Source: Pleionea sp. CnH1-48 (GTDB lineage: Bacteria; Pseudomonadota; Gammaproteobacteria; Enterobacterales; Kangiellaceae). Taken from it: a DNA stretch of 64,000 nt. This document shows positions 26,606 to 35,669 of this stretch, piece after piece. Positions within the stretch are counted from its first letter, which is position 1. Every line of letters begins with the position of its first letter. The notes below the pieces were generated by a model, which worked only from the letters and a program-made list of their open reading frames with translations, ran no database searches and was not told the DNA's origin. The translations under genes were made by a program, and so were the position numbers. The stretch is taken from positions 124,001-188,000 of the forward strand of contig NZ_JAMXSB010000012.1 of the NCBI RefSeq assembly GCF_024124665.1. Reading direction: 5' to 3'.

Positions 26606-29600
26606 ATGAAGATAAAACTGCTAAAAATCATAACCTTAGTGGTAGTTTCAGCGTTTTCAAGCGGCATCATCTTTGCTTCAGAAGCTGCGCCAGGAGCCAA
26701 AGAATCCAAATGGGACGTCAATACACCGCCCGGAAACAAAGAATTTATTGATATCGATGTCGATGAAGGTACCTGGATGAATCTGGATGTCAGCCCCGAT
26801 GGCAAAACCTTGATTTTCGACTTACTCGGTGACCTTTACACCATGCCCATTGCTGGCGGTACTGCCCGCTCGATAACCAGTGGCATGAGTTGGGATATGC
26901 AACCACGCTTTAGCCCTGACGGACAATGGATAGCTTACACATCCGATGCTGGCGGCGGTGACAACATCTGGTTAATGAAAGCCGATGGCAGCCAAAAACA
27001 TCAGCTTACCAAAGAATCTTTTCGCCTGTTAAACAGCCCAGCATGGTCACCAGACAGTCGTTACATTGCTGCACGGAAGCATTTTACAGCACGCCGTTCT
27101 CTGGGTGCAGGAGAAATCTGGATGTATCACATAGCTGGTGGCAAAGGCGTGCAGTTAAACAAACGCCCCAATCAGCAGAAAGATTTGGGCGAACCAGCTT
27201 TTTCGGCCGATGGAAAAACACTCTACTTTAGCCGTGATTCAACGCCAGGCCCTATCTTTGAGTACAGCAAGGATTCCAACCAACAGATTTACGAAATTTT
27301 TTCTATTGACCGCAACAGCGGAGACATAGAGGCTTTTATCAGTGGAGCCGGGGGCGCAGTCAGACCAACGCCTTCTCCAGATGGAAAGAAAATGGCCTTT
27401 ATCCGCCGTATCCGCAATCAGTCCAGCATATTTCTAAAAGACCTTACCACGGGTGAAACACATCCGGTCTACCAACAGCTCGACAGAGACATGCAAGAAA
27501 CCTGGGCCATTCATGGCGTGTATCCAACACTGGCCTGGACACCGGACAGTCGTGATCTGGTGTTTTGGGCAGGAGGAAAAATTAAACGTTTAAACACACA
27601 AACCTTAGCCGTCAAAACCATTCCATTCCGCGTTAAAGACCAACGAGAAATTCGAGCCGCAGCGCGTTACTCCACCCCGGTATTCGAAGATAACTTTGCT
27701 GTTAACATGCTGCGCTGGGTTACCGTTTCTCCCAACGGTAAACAAGTGGTTTTTCAAGCATTAGGCCATCTTTATAGCCGCAAGCTGCCCAACGGAAAAC
27801 CCAAGCGCATCACTCGACAAAACAACCACTTTGAGTTTTACCCAGCTTTTTCTCGTGACGGCAAATGGCTGGTTTACAGTAGCTGGAATGACAAAGAACA
27901 AGGACACATTTACAAGGTCAGAGCCTCCGGTGGCAAGGGTAAGAAGCTGACACCACAACCCGGCTTGTATCTAGAGCCTCAGTTTTCTCCGGATGGCAAA
28001 ACCATTGTTTATCGCAAAATTAAAGGCGGCTACCTAACAACGCCCAAGCATTCTCTTAACCCTGGAATCTATCAGATGACTCATAAGGGAAAAGAAGTAA
28101 AACTGGTTACCAAGAAAGGCATAAAGCCCCATTTTGGCCATCAAAATGACACCATTTTTGTGACACGAACACGTCAAGAAAAAGACAAAAGTTTACAAAC
28201 CTTGGTTGAAGTTAAACTCAATGGCAGCCAACCCAAAGAACGACTGAATACACCTCATGCGACGGAGTTTAGAATATCCCCTGATGGAAAATGGGTTGCA
28301 TTCGTTGAGTATTTTCAGGTTTACATCATGCCTTATGCGGAATCGGGGCAAAGCATTAAAGTCGATCGCAAAAAGAGTAGCTTGCCGATCTATAAACTCA
28401 GCACCTTTGCAGGAGAAAACCTCAGTTGGACCAAAGACAGCCAACAACTCTACTGGTCGCAAGGCGCTCAACTGTTTACGCAAACATTGCCACCAAACTT
28501 TACCAGTGAGACAAAATTTGCTGAGCCGAAAGTAACATCATTGGCATTTACAGCCCCATCGGCTCAACCGCGCGGTCAAATCGCTTTATTAAATGCAACC
28601 ATCATTACCATGAAAGGGGATGAAGTCATCACCAAAGGCGATGTGCTCATTGAAGCCAATCGCATCAAAGCTATTGGGCCAAGCGGCAGTTTCGATATAC
28701 CTGGAGGCGCCCAACGGCTGAACCTGTCAGGCAAAACCATTATTCCTGGTTTGGTGGATGTGCATTGGCATGGCGCTCAAGGCATCAGCGAAATTACGCC
28801 ACAACAAAATTGGCAGAACTACGCCACACTGGCTTTTGGTGTGACGACGATTCATGATCCATCTAACGACACCTCAACCATTTTTTCGGCCAGTGAACTC
28901 GCCAAAGCCGGTGCGATTGTTGCGCCTAGAATTTATAGCACAGGCACCATACTGTATGGCGCCGATGCATCCTTCACCGCGCATGTTGATTCTTATCAAG
29001 ATGCCGAAAACCACTTAAAACGCCTTAAGTCGGTCGGTGCCTTTTCGGTAAAAAGCTACAACCAGCCACGACGTAATCAGCGCCAGCAGATTCTGTCTGC
29101 CGCACGCCAGCACAATATGCTAGTGGTTCCCGAAGGTGGCTCCTTGCTGCAGCATAACCTCACTATGATCATTGATGGACATACAGGTATTGAGCATGCG
29201 ATTCCAGTCGCCGAAATTTATGATGATATCGAGCAACTATGGTCTCAAACACAAGTAGCCTATACCCCCACTCTCGTGGTCGCTTATGGTGGTATATGGG
29301 GAGAACACTATTGGTATCAGCACGATGAAGTATGGAAGCATCCATTACTCAGCAAATATGTTCCTGACTTTATTTTGCAACCTCGCTCTGTTCGTAGACG
29401 TATGGCTCCCGAAGAAGACTACAATCATTTCAAAGCTGCTGCCGTTGCTGCCAAATTACAAAGTCTTGGTGTTGGTGTAAACATGGGAGCTCATGGACAA
29501 CGAGAAGGATTAGGCTCCCATTGGGAAATGTGGATGTTTGCTCAGGGAGGCATGCCTCCCCATAAAGTGTTGCAAGCAGCCACTATAGATGGAGCAAAGT

Positions 29601-29809
29601 ATTTGGGAATGGAAAAAGAAATTGGGTCGCTCGAAGTCGGAAAGCTGGCAGATCTGGTTATCCTCAATAACAATCCACTGGATAACATTCGCCACACCGA
29701 GTCGCTGGATAAAGTGATGGTCAATGGTCGCTTATTTGATTCCAACACCATGAATCAAGAAGGCAATCACCCAGCAAAACGCCAGCCCTTTTTCTTTGAA
29801 CAGAAGTAA
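26606..29809 (+). CDS. Exported TolB-propeller / amidohydrolase fusion protein
   Basis: 1067 residues with a signal peptide (VVVSAFSSGIIFASEA). Residues about 50-640 are TolB/WD40-like beta-propeller repeats (SPDGKTLIF, FSPDGQWIAY, WSPDSRYIAA, FSRDGKWLVY and others). Residues about 650-1045 are an amidohydrolase: the composite-domain entry ALLNATIITMKGDE, metal motif VDVHWHG, a candidate bridging Lys in VKSYNQP, GIEHAIP, and the closing LEVGKLADLVIL. The usual strand-5 His region reads VVPEGGS and the strand-8 Asp region NMGAHGQ, so metal ligation may differ from dihydroorotase-like members. By family it is a periplasmic hydrolase, perhaps of peptides or peptide-like amides; the substrate is unknown. 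A strong terminator follows. Confidence 0.88.
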   Translation: MKIKLLKIITLVVVSAFSSGIIFASEAAPGAKESKWDVNTPPGNKEFIDIDVDEGTWMNLDVSPDGKTLIFDLLGDLYTMPIAGGTARSITSGMSWDMQPRFSPDGQWIAYTSDAGGGDNIWLMKADGSQKHQLTKESFRLLNSPAWSPDSRYIAARKHFTARRSLGAGEIWMYHIAGGKGVQLNKRPNQQKDLGEPAFSADGKTLYFSRDSTPGPIFEYSKDSNQQIYEIFSIDRNSGDIEAFISGAGGAVRPTPSPDGKKMAFIRRIRNQSSIFLKDLTTGETHPVYQQLDRDMQETWAIHGVYPTLAWTPDSRDLVFWAGGKIKRLNTQTLAVKTIPFRVKDQREIRAAARYSTPVFEDNFAVNMLRWVTVSPNGKQVVFQALGHLYSRKLPNGKPKRITRQNNHFEFYPAFSRDGKWLVYSSWNDKEQGHIYKVRASGGKGKKLTPQPGLYLEPQFSPDGKTIVYRKIKGGYLTTPKHSLNPGIYQMTHKGKEVKLVTKKGIKPHFGHQNDTIFVTRTRQEKDKSLQTLVEVKLNGSQPKERLNTPHATEFRISPDGKWVAFVEYFQVYIMPYAESGQSIKVDRKKSSLPIYKLSTFAGENLSWTKDSQQLYWSQGAQLFTQTLPPNFTSETKFAEPKVTSLAFTAPSAQPRGQIALLNATIITMKGDEVITKGDVLIEANRIKAIGPSGSFDIPGGAQRLNLSGKTIIPGLVDVHWHGAQGISEITPQQNWQNYATLAFGVTTIHDPSNDTSTIFSASELAKAGAIVAPRIYSTGTILYGADASFTAHVDSYQDAENHLKRLKSVGAFSVKSYNQPRRNQRQQILSAARQHNMLVVPEGGSLLQHNLTMIIDGHTGIEHAIPVAEIYDDIEQLWSQTQVAYTPTLVVAYGGIWGEHYWYQHDEVWKHPLLSKYVPDFILQPRSVRRRMAPEEDYNHFKAAAVAAKLQSLGVGVNMGAHGQREGLGSHWEMWMFAQGGMPPHKVLQAATIDGAKYLGMEKEIGSLEVGKLADLVILNNNPLDNIRHTESLDKVMVNGRLFDSNTMNQEGNHPAKRQPFFFEQK

Positions 29810-29813
29810 ATTG

Positions 29814-29848
29814 AAAAAGCTGCAAGGAATCAACCTTGCAGCTTTTTT
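29814..29848. terminator. Bidirectional Rho-independent terminator
   Basis: Stem AAAAAGCTGCAAGG / CCTTGCAGCTTTTT with a 6-base loop and flanking A and T runs on both sides. It lies between the convergent amidohydrolase and rep genes and can serve both. Confidence 0.92.
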
Positions 29849-29857
29849 ATCACAGAA

Positions 29858-31873
29858 TCAGGACAACATATTCTTTAGCATGGCTATGTTTTTGCGTCCT
29901 TTCTCCTGCCGTTCTGATTCGCTCATTGGCTGCTGATCTTCTTCCCAGCATAAATCTTCCTGAGGTAACTCCAGCAAAAAGCGACTCGGCTCAGTTAGCT
30001 GCATTTCGCCATAGCGTTTACGTTGACGCGCGTAGGTCATGGTCAGCGTTTCTTGAGCTCGCGTAATACCGACATAAGCAAGACGACGTTCTTCTTCGAT
30101 ATTATCTTCTTCAATGCTGGTGCTATGGGGTAATATCTCTTCTTCAACACCCACTAAATAAACATGAGGAAACTCAAGACCTTTTGATGCGTGTAACGTC
30201 ATTAATTGAACTTCGTTGCCATCTTCTTCTTCTTCGTTACGATCAAGCATCTCGCGTAAGATCAATTTATTAACCGTTGCGAGCAATGGTTCCTCTGCAT
30301 CGTGGTTGTCTTCCAGTCCCATCTCAATCCAGCTTAATAGCTGTTGCACATTGGCCCAGCGATATTCCGCAGCCTTCGGACTACTGGAGCTATCAAATAA
30401 CCAGCCGTGATAGCCAATATGTGCGATAAGTTCGTGAATAACCGCCATGGCGTCACCACGTTTGGCGTTATCGCTGGCTTTAGAGATCAAAAGAGAGAAT
30501 CGCTGAACAGCTTGTAAGCCCTTGCCCGATAACTCTTGTTCCAGCCCTAACTCGAAGCAGGCTTCGTACAAACTAATCTGTCGTTCCAGAGCATAGCGTC
30601 CTAGCTTCTCTAACGTTGTTGGGCCGATTTCACGGCGCGGCACATTCACAATACGCAAAAAAGCGTTATCGTCATCTTCATTAACCAACAACCTTAGGTA
30701 AGCCATAATGTCTTTGACTTCTGCACGAGAGAAAAATGACGTACTGCCACTGACTTTGTAGGGTACTTGTTTATCGATAAATGCTTTTTCTATAAATCGA
30801 GCCTGATGGTTACCTCGATACAACACCGCATAATCTTTATATTTAGTCGCGTGTTTTAATTTATGAGCCAAAATTTCATGCACCACTCGACTGGCTTCTT
30901 CGGTATCATTTTTTGCCACTAATACACGAATCGGTTCACCGTATTGTTTTTCTGACCAGAGCGTTTTTTCAAAAACATGAGGGTTGTTTTCAATCAGCAC
31001 ATTGGCCGATTTTAAAATGCGACCAAACGAACGATAGTTTTGTTCTAACTTAACGATTTGCAGTGCGGGGTAATCTTGTTTAAGTAACACCAGATTCTCT
31101 GGCTGCGCACCTCGCCATGAGTAAATGGACTGATCATCGTCTCCAACAACCGTAAATAAGCCAAATTTTCCGCATATTAATTTAACCAGAGAATACTGAC
31201 AGGTATTCGTGTCTTGATACTCATCAACCAACAAATAACGAATTTTATTGCGCCAACGCTGCAGTATCTCTTCATTATTTTGAAATAGAAGAACCGGATA
31301 ACGAATCAAGTCATCAAAATCGACCGCGTTGTAAGCTCGCATGCTGCGATCGTAACGCTCAAAAACATGAGCTCGCATGAGATCATCTTGATCCGTCGCT
31401 GCCGCAATGGCTTGCTCAGGCGACTTCAGTTCGTTCTTCCAATAAGAAATGCGCTGTTGAATCGCCATGAGTTCCGTTTTGTCGGCTTCACTGCTTCGAT
31501 TACAGAGCTCCCTTAATAAAGCCAGGGTGTCCTGATCATCAAAGATAGTAAAGTTACTTTTAAAACCCAGCGCTTTGTATTCGCGGCGAATAATATTGAG
31601 CCCTAGATTGTGGAAGGTCGAAACCGTCAGTCCACGGGCCTGACCACCACCGAGCAAACGAGTAACTCGTTCTTTCATTTCTCGAGCGGCTTTGTTGGTA
31701 AAAGTCACTGCCGCTATTTGAGACGCTTTATAGCCGCATTCAGTAATCAAGTGAACTATCTTGGTTGTTATTACACTGGTTTTCCCACTTCCGGCACCCG
31801 CCAACACCAGCATCGGGGAAGATATAGAGGTAACCGCCTGTTGTTGGCGTTCATTAAGCTGATACGTTGCCAC
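29858..31873 (-). CDS. rep: Rep, ATP-dependent 3'-5' DNA helicase
   Basis: A 671-residue superfamily 1A helicase, the normal Rep size. Opening LNERQQQAV (Q motif), Walker A GAGSGKT, motif Ia VTFTNKAAREM, motif II LLVDEYQDTN, motif III VGDDDQSIYSWRGA, motif IV QNYRS, motif V MTLHASKGLEFPHVYLVG and motif VI RRLAYVGITRAQ are all present. FGSNFTIFDD-type spacing and the DVKDIMAYLRLL motif fit Rep rather than UvrD. It removes nucleoprotein blocks ahead of the replication fork. Single-gene unit. Confidence 0.95.
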   Translation of the reverse strand: MATYQLNERQQQAVTSISSPMLVLAGAGSGKTSVITTKIVHLITECGYKASQIAAVTFTNKAAREMKERVTRLLGGGQARGLTVSTFHNLGLNIIRREYKALGFKSNFTIFDDQDTLALLRELCNRSSEADKTELMAIQQRISYWKNELKSPEQAIAAATDQDDLMRAHVFERYDRSMRAYNAVDFDDLIRYPVLLFQNNEEILQRWRNKIRYLLVDEYQDTNTCQYSLVKLICGKFGLFTVVGDDDQSIYSWRGAQPENLVLLKQDYPALQIVKLEQNYRSFGRILKSANVLIENNPHVFEKTLWSEKQYGEPIRVLVAKNDTEEASRVVHEILAHKLKHATKYKDYAVLYRGNHQARFIEKAFIDKQVPYKVSGSTSFFSRAEVKDIMAYLRLLVNEDDDNAFLRIVNVPRREIGPTTLEKLGRYALERQISLYEACFELGLEQELSGKGLQAVQRFSLLISKASDNAKRGDAMAVIHELIAHIGYHGWLFDSSSSPKAAEYRWANVQQLLSWIEMGLEDNHDAEEPLLATVNKLILREMLDRNEEEEDGNEVQLMTLHASKGLEFPHVYLVGVEEEILPHSTSIEEDNIEEERRLAYVGITRAQETLTMTYARQRKRYGEMQLTEPSRFLLELPQEDLCWEEDQQPMSESERQEKGRKNIAMLKNMLS

Positions 31874-32022
31874 TAAATAATCTCTAACTAATTGATAAAC
31901 AAATATAAATGGATATTTGCCTTAACTGGGAAAATACCGACTGCATTGCTCCAATGCCACATTATATGAGTAAAGGATAAAATTTGAGGGGATATTATAA
32001 AGAAATGAAGGAAGTTAGGTAT

Positions 32023-32057
32023 CAATTATCTCTCTCCAACCTGGAGAGAGATAATTG
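32023..32057. repeat. Perfect 15-bp inverted repeat
   Basis: CAATTATCTCTCTCC (32023-32037) and its exact complement GGAGAGAGATAATTG (32043-32057) around a 5-base loop. It lies 50 bases beyond the stop of the small ORF at 32108-32290 and 150 bases upstream of rep. No T-run follows on either strand, so it is not a classical terminator. Confidence 0.8.
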
Positions 32058-32107
32058 TAAATAAAATTGACATTTTTTCTCATAAAGCGGAGCTTTATCT
32101 GAAAAGG

Positions 32108-32290
32108 TTATGAAATTGGACCTTCCCAGTGACCCTGTTGCAGAATTTTGCCAGGATCAAGAACAACACCAGCGCAGCGAACACGCCACTCGTTGGTTTG
32201 CTGGACCGAACTTTTAAAGACGCTGACTTTGACTCGTGGAAGCCATGTAGCGACTTTTAGATTGTATTTCCCAGGTTTTCCCGGAAACAT
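32108..32290 (-). CDS. Small 60-residue protein of unknown function
   Basis: An ATG at 32290 is preceded at 6 bases by a perfect AAGGAG, which is the main reason to accept this short frame. The product MFPGKPGKYNLKVATWLP... is basic in its first half, has no signal peptide or membrane helix, and ends QGHWEGPIS. I recognise no family. It stands alone between rep and the CheY-like gene, in an AT-rich region with structured DNA on its 3' side. Confidence 0.5.
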   Translation of the reverse strand: MFPGKPGKYNLKVATWLPRVKVSVFKSSVQQTNEWRVRCAGVVLDPGKILQQGHWEGPIS

Positions 32291-32656
32291 AGTGAACTCC
32301 TTAATACAGCTATCCTGTTTGTTAGTTTACTGCTCGCTTTAATAACGAACAACCCAGAAAAGCAAAATGTATGCCATATTAATAATTGACATATAAATCA
32401 ATACGTTAGTATTAAGTAACCACCAAGAATGCCAGCTTTGTAAAAATAGCCGACAAAGATATTTATTCATTTGAGTTTTAGCTACAATTTAAATATTAGT
32501 ATCTTAAATAGAGATATCCAGAAAATTCTAAAACATTTAATGAGGTCTAACCTCCATGCATAAAAAAACGTCTAAGCCACCACCGTTTATTGTAGGCGGC
32601 AGCTTACAAAATCCATTTAATAAGAGAATGGGGAGTCACCCCATCACTCTATAACA
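32291..32656. other. Gene-free gap upstream of the small ORF and downstream of the cheY-like gene
   Basis: 366 AT-rich bases. The right end holds the terminator of the chemosensory-like cluster (32562-32606) and a small ATGGGG/CCCCAT hairpin (32628-32644) just after the cheY-like stop. The left part should contain the promoter of the small ORF, but no clear consensus is visible. Confidence 0.6.
32562..32606 (-). terminator. Rho-independent terminator of the chemosensory-like cluster
   Basis: On the minus strand, TAAGCTGCCGCC pairs over 12 positions (three G-U) with GGTGGTGGCTTA across a 10-base loop and is followed by GACG and seven T. It lies about 50 bases after the cheY-like stop. Confidence 0.8.
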
Positions 32657-33022
32657 TTAACCGACTAGTTTCTTGATACTTCCCACGACGGCTTCACCTT
32701 TGAAAGGCTTCACAATCCAGCCTTTAACTCCGGCAGCTTTACCACGTTCTTTCATACGTGGATCACTCTCTGTGGTTAGCATAATGATGTTAACCGTTTT
32801 ATTGCCTAGTTCATTACGGATTTTTTCCACCATCGTCAGGCCATCAATATTCGGCATATTAACATCAGAAATAACCAGCTTTACGGCAGGATCAGCGCGC
32901 ATTTTGTCTAATCCATCTTTGCCATCTACAGCGGTCGCCACAGCAAATCCATTACTTTGTAAAAACTGACTGACTTCGTTTCTGACAGTAGCAGAATCAT
33001 CAACAACTAGAATTTGAGCCAT
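32657..33022 (-). CDS. CheY-like single-domain response regulator
   Basis: 121 residues from ATG 33022 (GGAG 6 bases upstream); the frame extends to a poor TTG at 33034. All receiver residues are intact: paired Asp in LVVDDSATVR, phospho-acceptor Asp in LVISDVNMPNIDG, Thr in IIMLTTES and Lys in IVKPFKG. It has no output domain, so it acts by binding a partner, as CheY or PilH do. It is the last gene of the cluster with the kinase, mini-receptor and two CheX-type phosphatases, and is therefore the likely phosphoryl acceptor of that kinase. Confidence 0.92.
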   Translation of the reverse strand: MAQILVVDDSATVRNEVSQFLQSNGFAVATAVDGKDGLDKMRADPAVKLVISDVNMPNIDGLTMVEKIRNELGNKTVNIIMLTTESDPRMKERGKAAGVKGWIVKPFKGEAVVGSIKKLVG

Positions 33023-33053
33023 TTTTTTCTCCAAACCTTCTTATCTAACAATA

Positions 33054-34031
33054 TTAAAAGAATTCTAATTCACCAGAGTCAATCAACTCCTCGGTTTTGG
33101 TATCACAATCAAGGAAGTTCTCAGGGTAATAACTCAGGTTAAAAATCAGCTTCTGGTACAAATCGATACTTGGACAAACCCCATTTTTATCGGTCAGCCG
33201 AAAATGAATACATAGCTGGGGCTCGTTGGTTCCAAAGCTGATAAATTTGTGTGAATGGTTGACTGATATAGGCACTTGAGTACGTGATAACACATGAGAG
33301 TCATCAGTATCCATCTTGAAGCGATTCTTCAATCCCCCCCAAACAAGGTTGGTCACCTCACTTAATAATGAACTCACATAGCGAAAATTATTTTGATCTT
33401 CATGCAGTGAAGTTTTTCCATGTTCTATCAAACTAGAAATCTCACTTTCGGTAGTTTGTAACATCATATAGCCACGATACCAGTTACTTTCTAGTGGGAT
33501 AAGACTAAACAGCTCGCCATAGATCAATTGATCTTTGACAAGGTAAGGTGCATCGCAATGAATCTCGCAATCTTTAACGCTGGCGTGAATGGCGTCTAAC
33601 GAAAGTTCTTGTAATACTCGAACCAGTGGCATTGGATAATAAATAGTGAACAAGTGATTATCGATACTGTCTTTTAAAGCATCTAGACGATCGATATTAA
33701 ATTGACTGGCAATGTGATGGTCAAAATCAATTGCTGACTTTTCCAATGGAGCACTAACATCACTGAGGCGCATAAAAATAGGAAGTTCAGGACGACTTTC
33801 GTGAATTTTTTTTGCAAACTCATTGCCGTTCAAACCGTCCGACTCAAACTCATCAGAAACAATAATACCACCGAGATCCGTGTTCGTTTTTAGTATATTC
33901 ATAGGATCTTTTTTACTGGCTTTCAGGGTGATAATTGAATGCTCTTCGCAAAAGCTCTTAATTTTACCCTCGGCACTTGCATCGCTTTCAAAAACCAAAA
34001 TCTTACTTTTTATTTCGTTCTCTGATTCCAT
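33054..34031 (-). CDS. Degenerate receiver fused to a CheX-type phosphatase domain
   Basis: 325 residues from ATG 34031 (AGGT 7 bases upstream). Residues about 9-125 resemble a receiver (KILVFESD, IIVSDEF) but lack the full acidic pair and the conserved Lys, so phosphorylation is doubtful. Residues about 130-300 are CheX/CheC-like: SLLSEVTNLVWG matches the catalytic signature [DS]xxxExxNxxxG, with Glu and Asn that remove phosphate from CheY-P. The protein ends DSGELEFF, almost the same as the tail of its neighbour. It starts 27 bases after the second CheX-type gene ends. Dephosphorylation of the CheY-like partner is inferred. Confidence 0.8.
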   Translation of the reverse strand: MESENEIKSKILVFESDASAEGKIKSFCEEHSIITLKASKKDPMNILKTNTDLGGIIVSDEFESDGLNGNEFAKKIHESRPELPIFMRLSDVSAPLEKSAIDFDHHIASQFNIDRLDALKDSIDNHLFTIYYPMPLVRVLQELSLDAIHASVKDCEIHCDAPYLVKDQLIYGELFSLIPLESNWYRGYMMLQTTESEISSLIEHGKTSLHEDQNNFRYVSSLLSEVTNLVWGGLKNRFKMDTDDSHVLSRTQVPISVNHSHKFISFGTNEPQLCIHFRLTDKNGVCPSIDLYQKLIFNLSYYPENFLDCDTKTEELIDSGELEFF

Positions 34032-34058
34032 CACAGCTACCTATAAGAATTAAACATT

Positions 34059-34607
34059 TTAGAAAAACTCAAGCTCACCGCTTTCTACATCATCAACACT
34101 TTGCTCGACTACTTCGATTTCGACATCATCACTGCGACAATAAAAGTAGCCGGCATAAAGCACAAAATCACTATCGACCTCAACACTGTAGTTGCCACTT
34201 TTAACAACATCAAATACGCTGATAAAATCAAAACACCCTTGCGATAGTAAATTAGGTGTCGACATTCCCAGTGCAGGAATACTAGTACCCAAGTCTCTTT
34301 TGAGCACACCGCAAATGCTGTTTCCAACCTCATACAAAAAGTCATAAACGGACTGATCACTCACATCTTCTGCTGATATTTTTAATGCCTTACGATAGAA
34401 AGATGTGCACTTTTCGACATCAAAATGTAAGGTCAGAAATATTCGAAACTGATGAGAGCAAATAGTCAAAAAAATCGCTTCGTTCACTTCTACGCCGTCC
34501 GTATTTTGTATCGGACTTATGTACCAGCCCCCATCGGGCAAACTGTCTCCCAGACAAGACTCAATACTGCGTTTAAACATTCCATCCAGTGCGTCAATCA
34601 ATAACAT
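34059..34607 (-). CDS. CheX-type CheY-P phosphatase
   Basis: A 182-residue single-domain protein. DFLYEVGNSICG fits the CheX/CheC/FliY signature [DS]xxxExxNxxxG exactly, giving the catalytic Glu and Asn. GCFDFISVFDVVKSGNYSVEVD is a later strand region. A linker of acidic residues leads to the C-terminal ESGELEFF, shared with the neighbouring receiver-CheX protein. Its start codon shares one base with the stop of the mini-receptor gene (TAATG), so the two are translationally coupled. Annotated by motif; overall identity to known CheX is low. Confidence 0.8.
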   Translation of the reverse strand: MLLIDALDGMFKRSIESCLGDSLPDGGWYISPIQNTDGVEVNEAIFLTICSHQFRIFLTLHFDVEKCTSFYRKALKISAEDVSDQSVYDFLYEVGNSICGVLKRDLGTSIPALGMSTPNLLSQGCFDFISVFDVVKSGNYSVEVDSDFVLYAGYFYCRSDDVEIEVVEQSVDDVESGELEFF

Positions 34608-35374
34608 TAGAAAGACTCACTTTGTAATCGGCTAATACAGCTGTCGACCTGGCTTTGCACTGTTGCCAGCTCGGTGATTACCATTTTTCCACTGGCTTGA
34701 ATATCTTGGAATGTCGATGTGGTTAACAGGTCATTCTTATACAAGTTTTCTCGATAACTTTTACTCAACTCCTGAGAGCGCAAAGCCAGTGCTCTCACTT
34801 CATCGGCCACCACCGCAAACCCGCGTCCAAATTCTCCTGCTCGTGCCGCTTCAATGGCAGCATTCAGCGCCAAAATAACAATTTGCTTTACGATGTTAAA
34901 AAACTGCCCATTCTGGTCGCTCATGGCCTGATTGTGATCCATAAGTTCAGTCAAGGACTCATGAATGCGCTCAAAAGTGAGCATCACTTGCGCCAACTCT
35001 TCGAGCTGGACTTTTACTTTTGACAAATTTTGGTAGAGATCATCGGACTTCTCTTGCTGGCTGTTTTCCAGAGAAGCCATTCGCGACTGTAACTCTTCTT
35101 GAAGTTGCTGCTTTTCTGTCTCAAATGCAGAAATCCTGGCCTGATGATCACGATGAGATTCATCGAGTGATGCCTGAAACTCACTGATTTGCTGCTCAAG
35201 GTTATTCCTAACATCTTCCAGCTCAGAGACATCCACCATAGAGCGCATTCTTTCTTCGGTTTCGTTATTCTGTTGGGTCAGCTCATTTTCTTTCTTTCTA
35301 TAGTGAAAATGGCTAAACAAGCCTCCAATGACGATCCCACCGATCAACGACAATAAGATTGCAATGATATTCAT
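34607..35374 (-). CDS. Mini chemoreceptor: membrane anchor plus coiled coil and MCP tip, no ligand domain
   Basis: 255 residues. A single N-terminal membrane helix ([18 protein letters not shown]) is followed by a long coiled coil (about 30-130) and an MCP signalling hairpin tip: [34 protein letters not shown]. No periplasmic sensor or HAMP domain is present. The receptor tip residues Phe-Gln-Thr-Asn of E. coli Tsr, which contact CheA/CheW and stabilise trimers, read Lys-Gln-Ile-Val here. No CheR-docking pentapeptide is at the C-terminus. It may be a scaffold or a cytoplasmic sensor rather than a normal receptor. Confidence 0.85.
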   Translation of the reverse strand: MNIIAILLSLIGGIVIGGLFSHFHYRKKENELTQQNNETEERMRSMVDVSELEDVRNNLEQQISEFQASLDESHRDHQARISAFETEKQQLQEELQSRMASLENSQQEKSDDLYQNLSKVKVQLEELAQVMLTFERIHESLTELMDHNQAMSDQNGQFFNIVKQIVILALNAAIEAARAGEFGRGFAVVADEVRALALRSQELSKSYRENLYKNDLLTTSTFQDIQASGKMVITELATVQSQVDSCISRLQSESF

Positions 35375-35669
35375 TTGTACTCGCTAGCAATGATTTAGAT
35401 ATGAAGTCGAATGAGTAGTAATATTCAAGACTTCGTTTTATTCTCTCCATTATTGAAGAGGAAAAAGCTCCATATAGCCCAATCCTTTCAAAAACAGAAT
35501 GTTATCGTTCAATGACTGCTGGGTCATTGGTTGAGTAGGCAACAAAAACTACTCCCTGCTGTATTGAATATAGCTCATTTCATAAAGTTTGCATGGCGAC
35601 TTTTAGCAGCAGGAAAATCAATTAATCCAATAGCTTAAAATGACCTACATGCTCTGGCTTAAGCCTCCT

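Noticed and set aside
32148-32342. 64-codon plus-strand frame opposite the 60-residue ORF
   Set aside because: It has no ribosome-binding site; the minus-strand frame has a perfect one.
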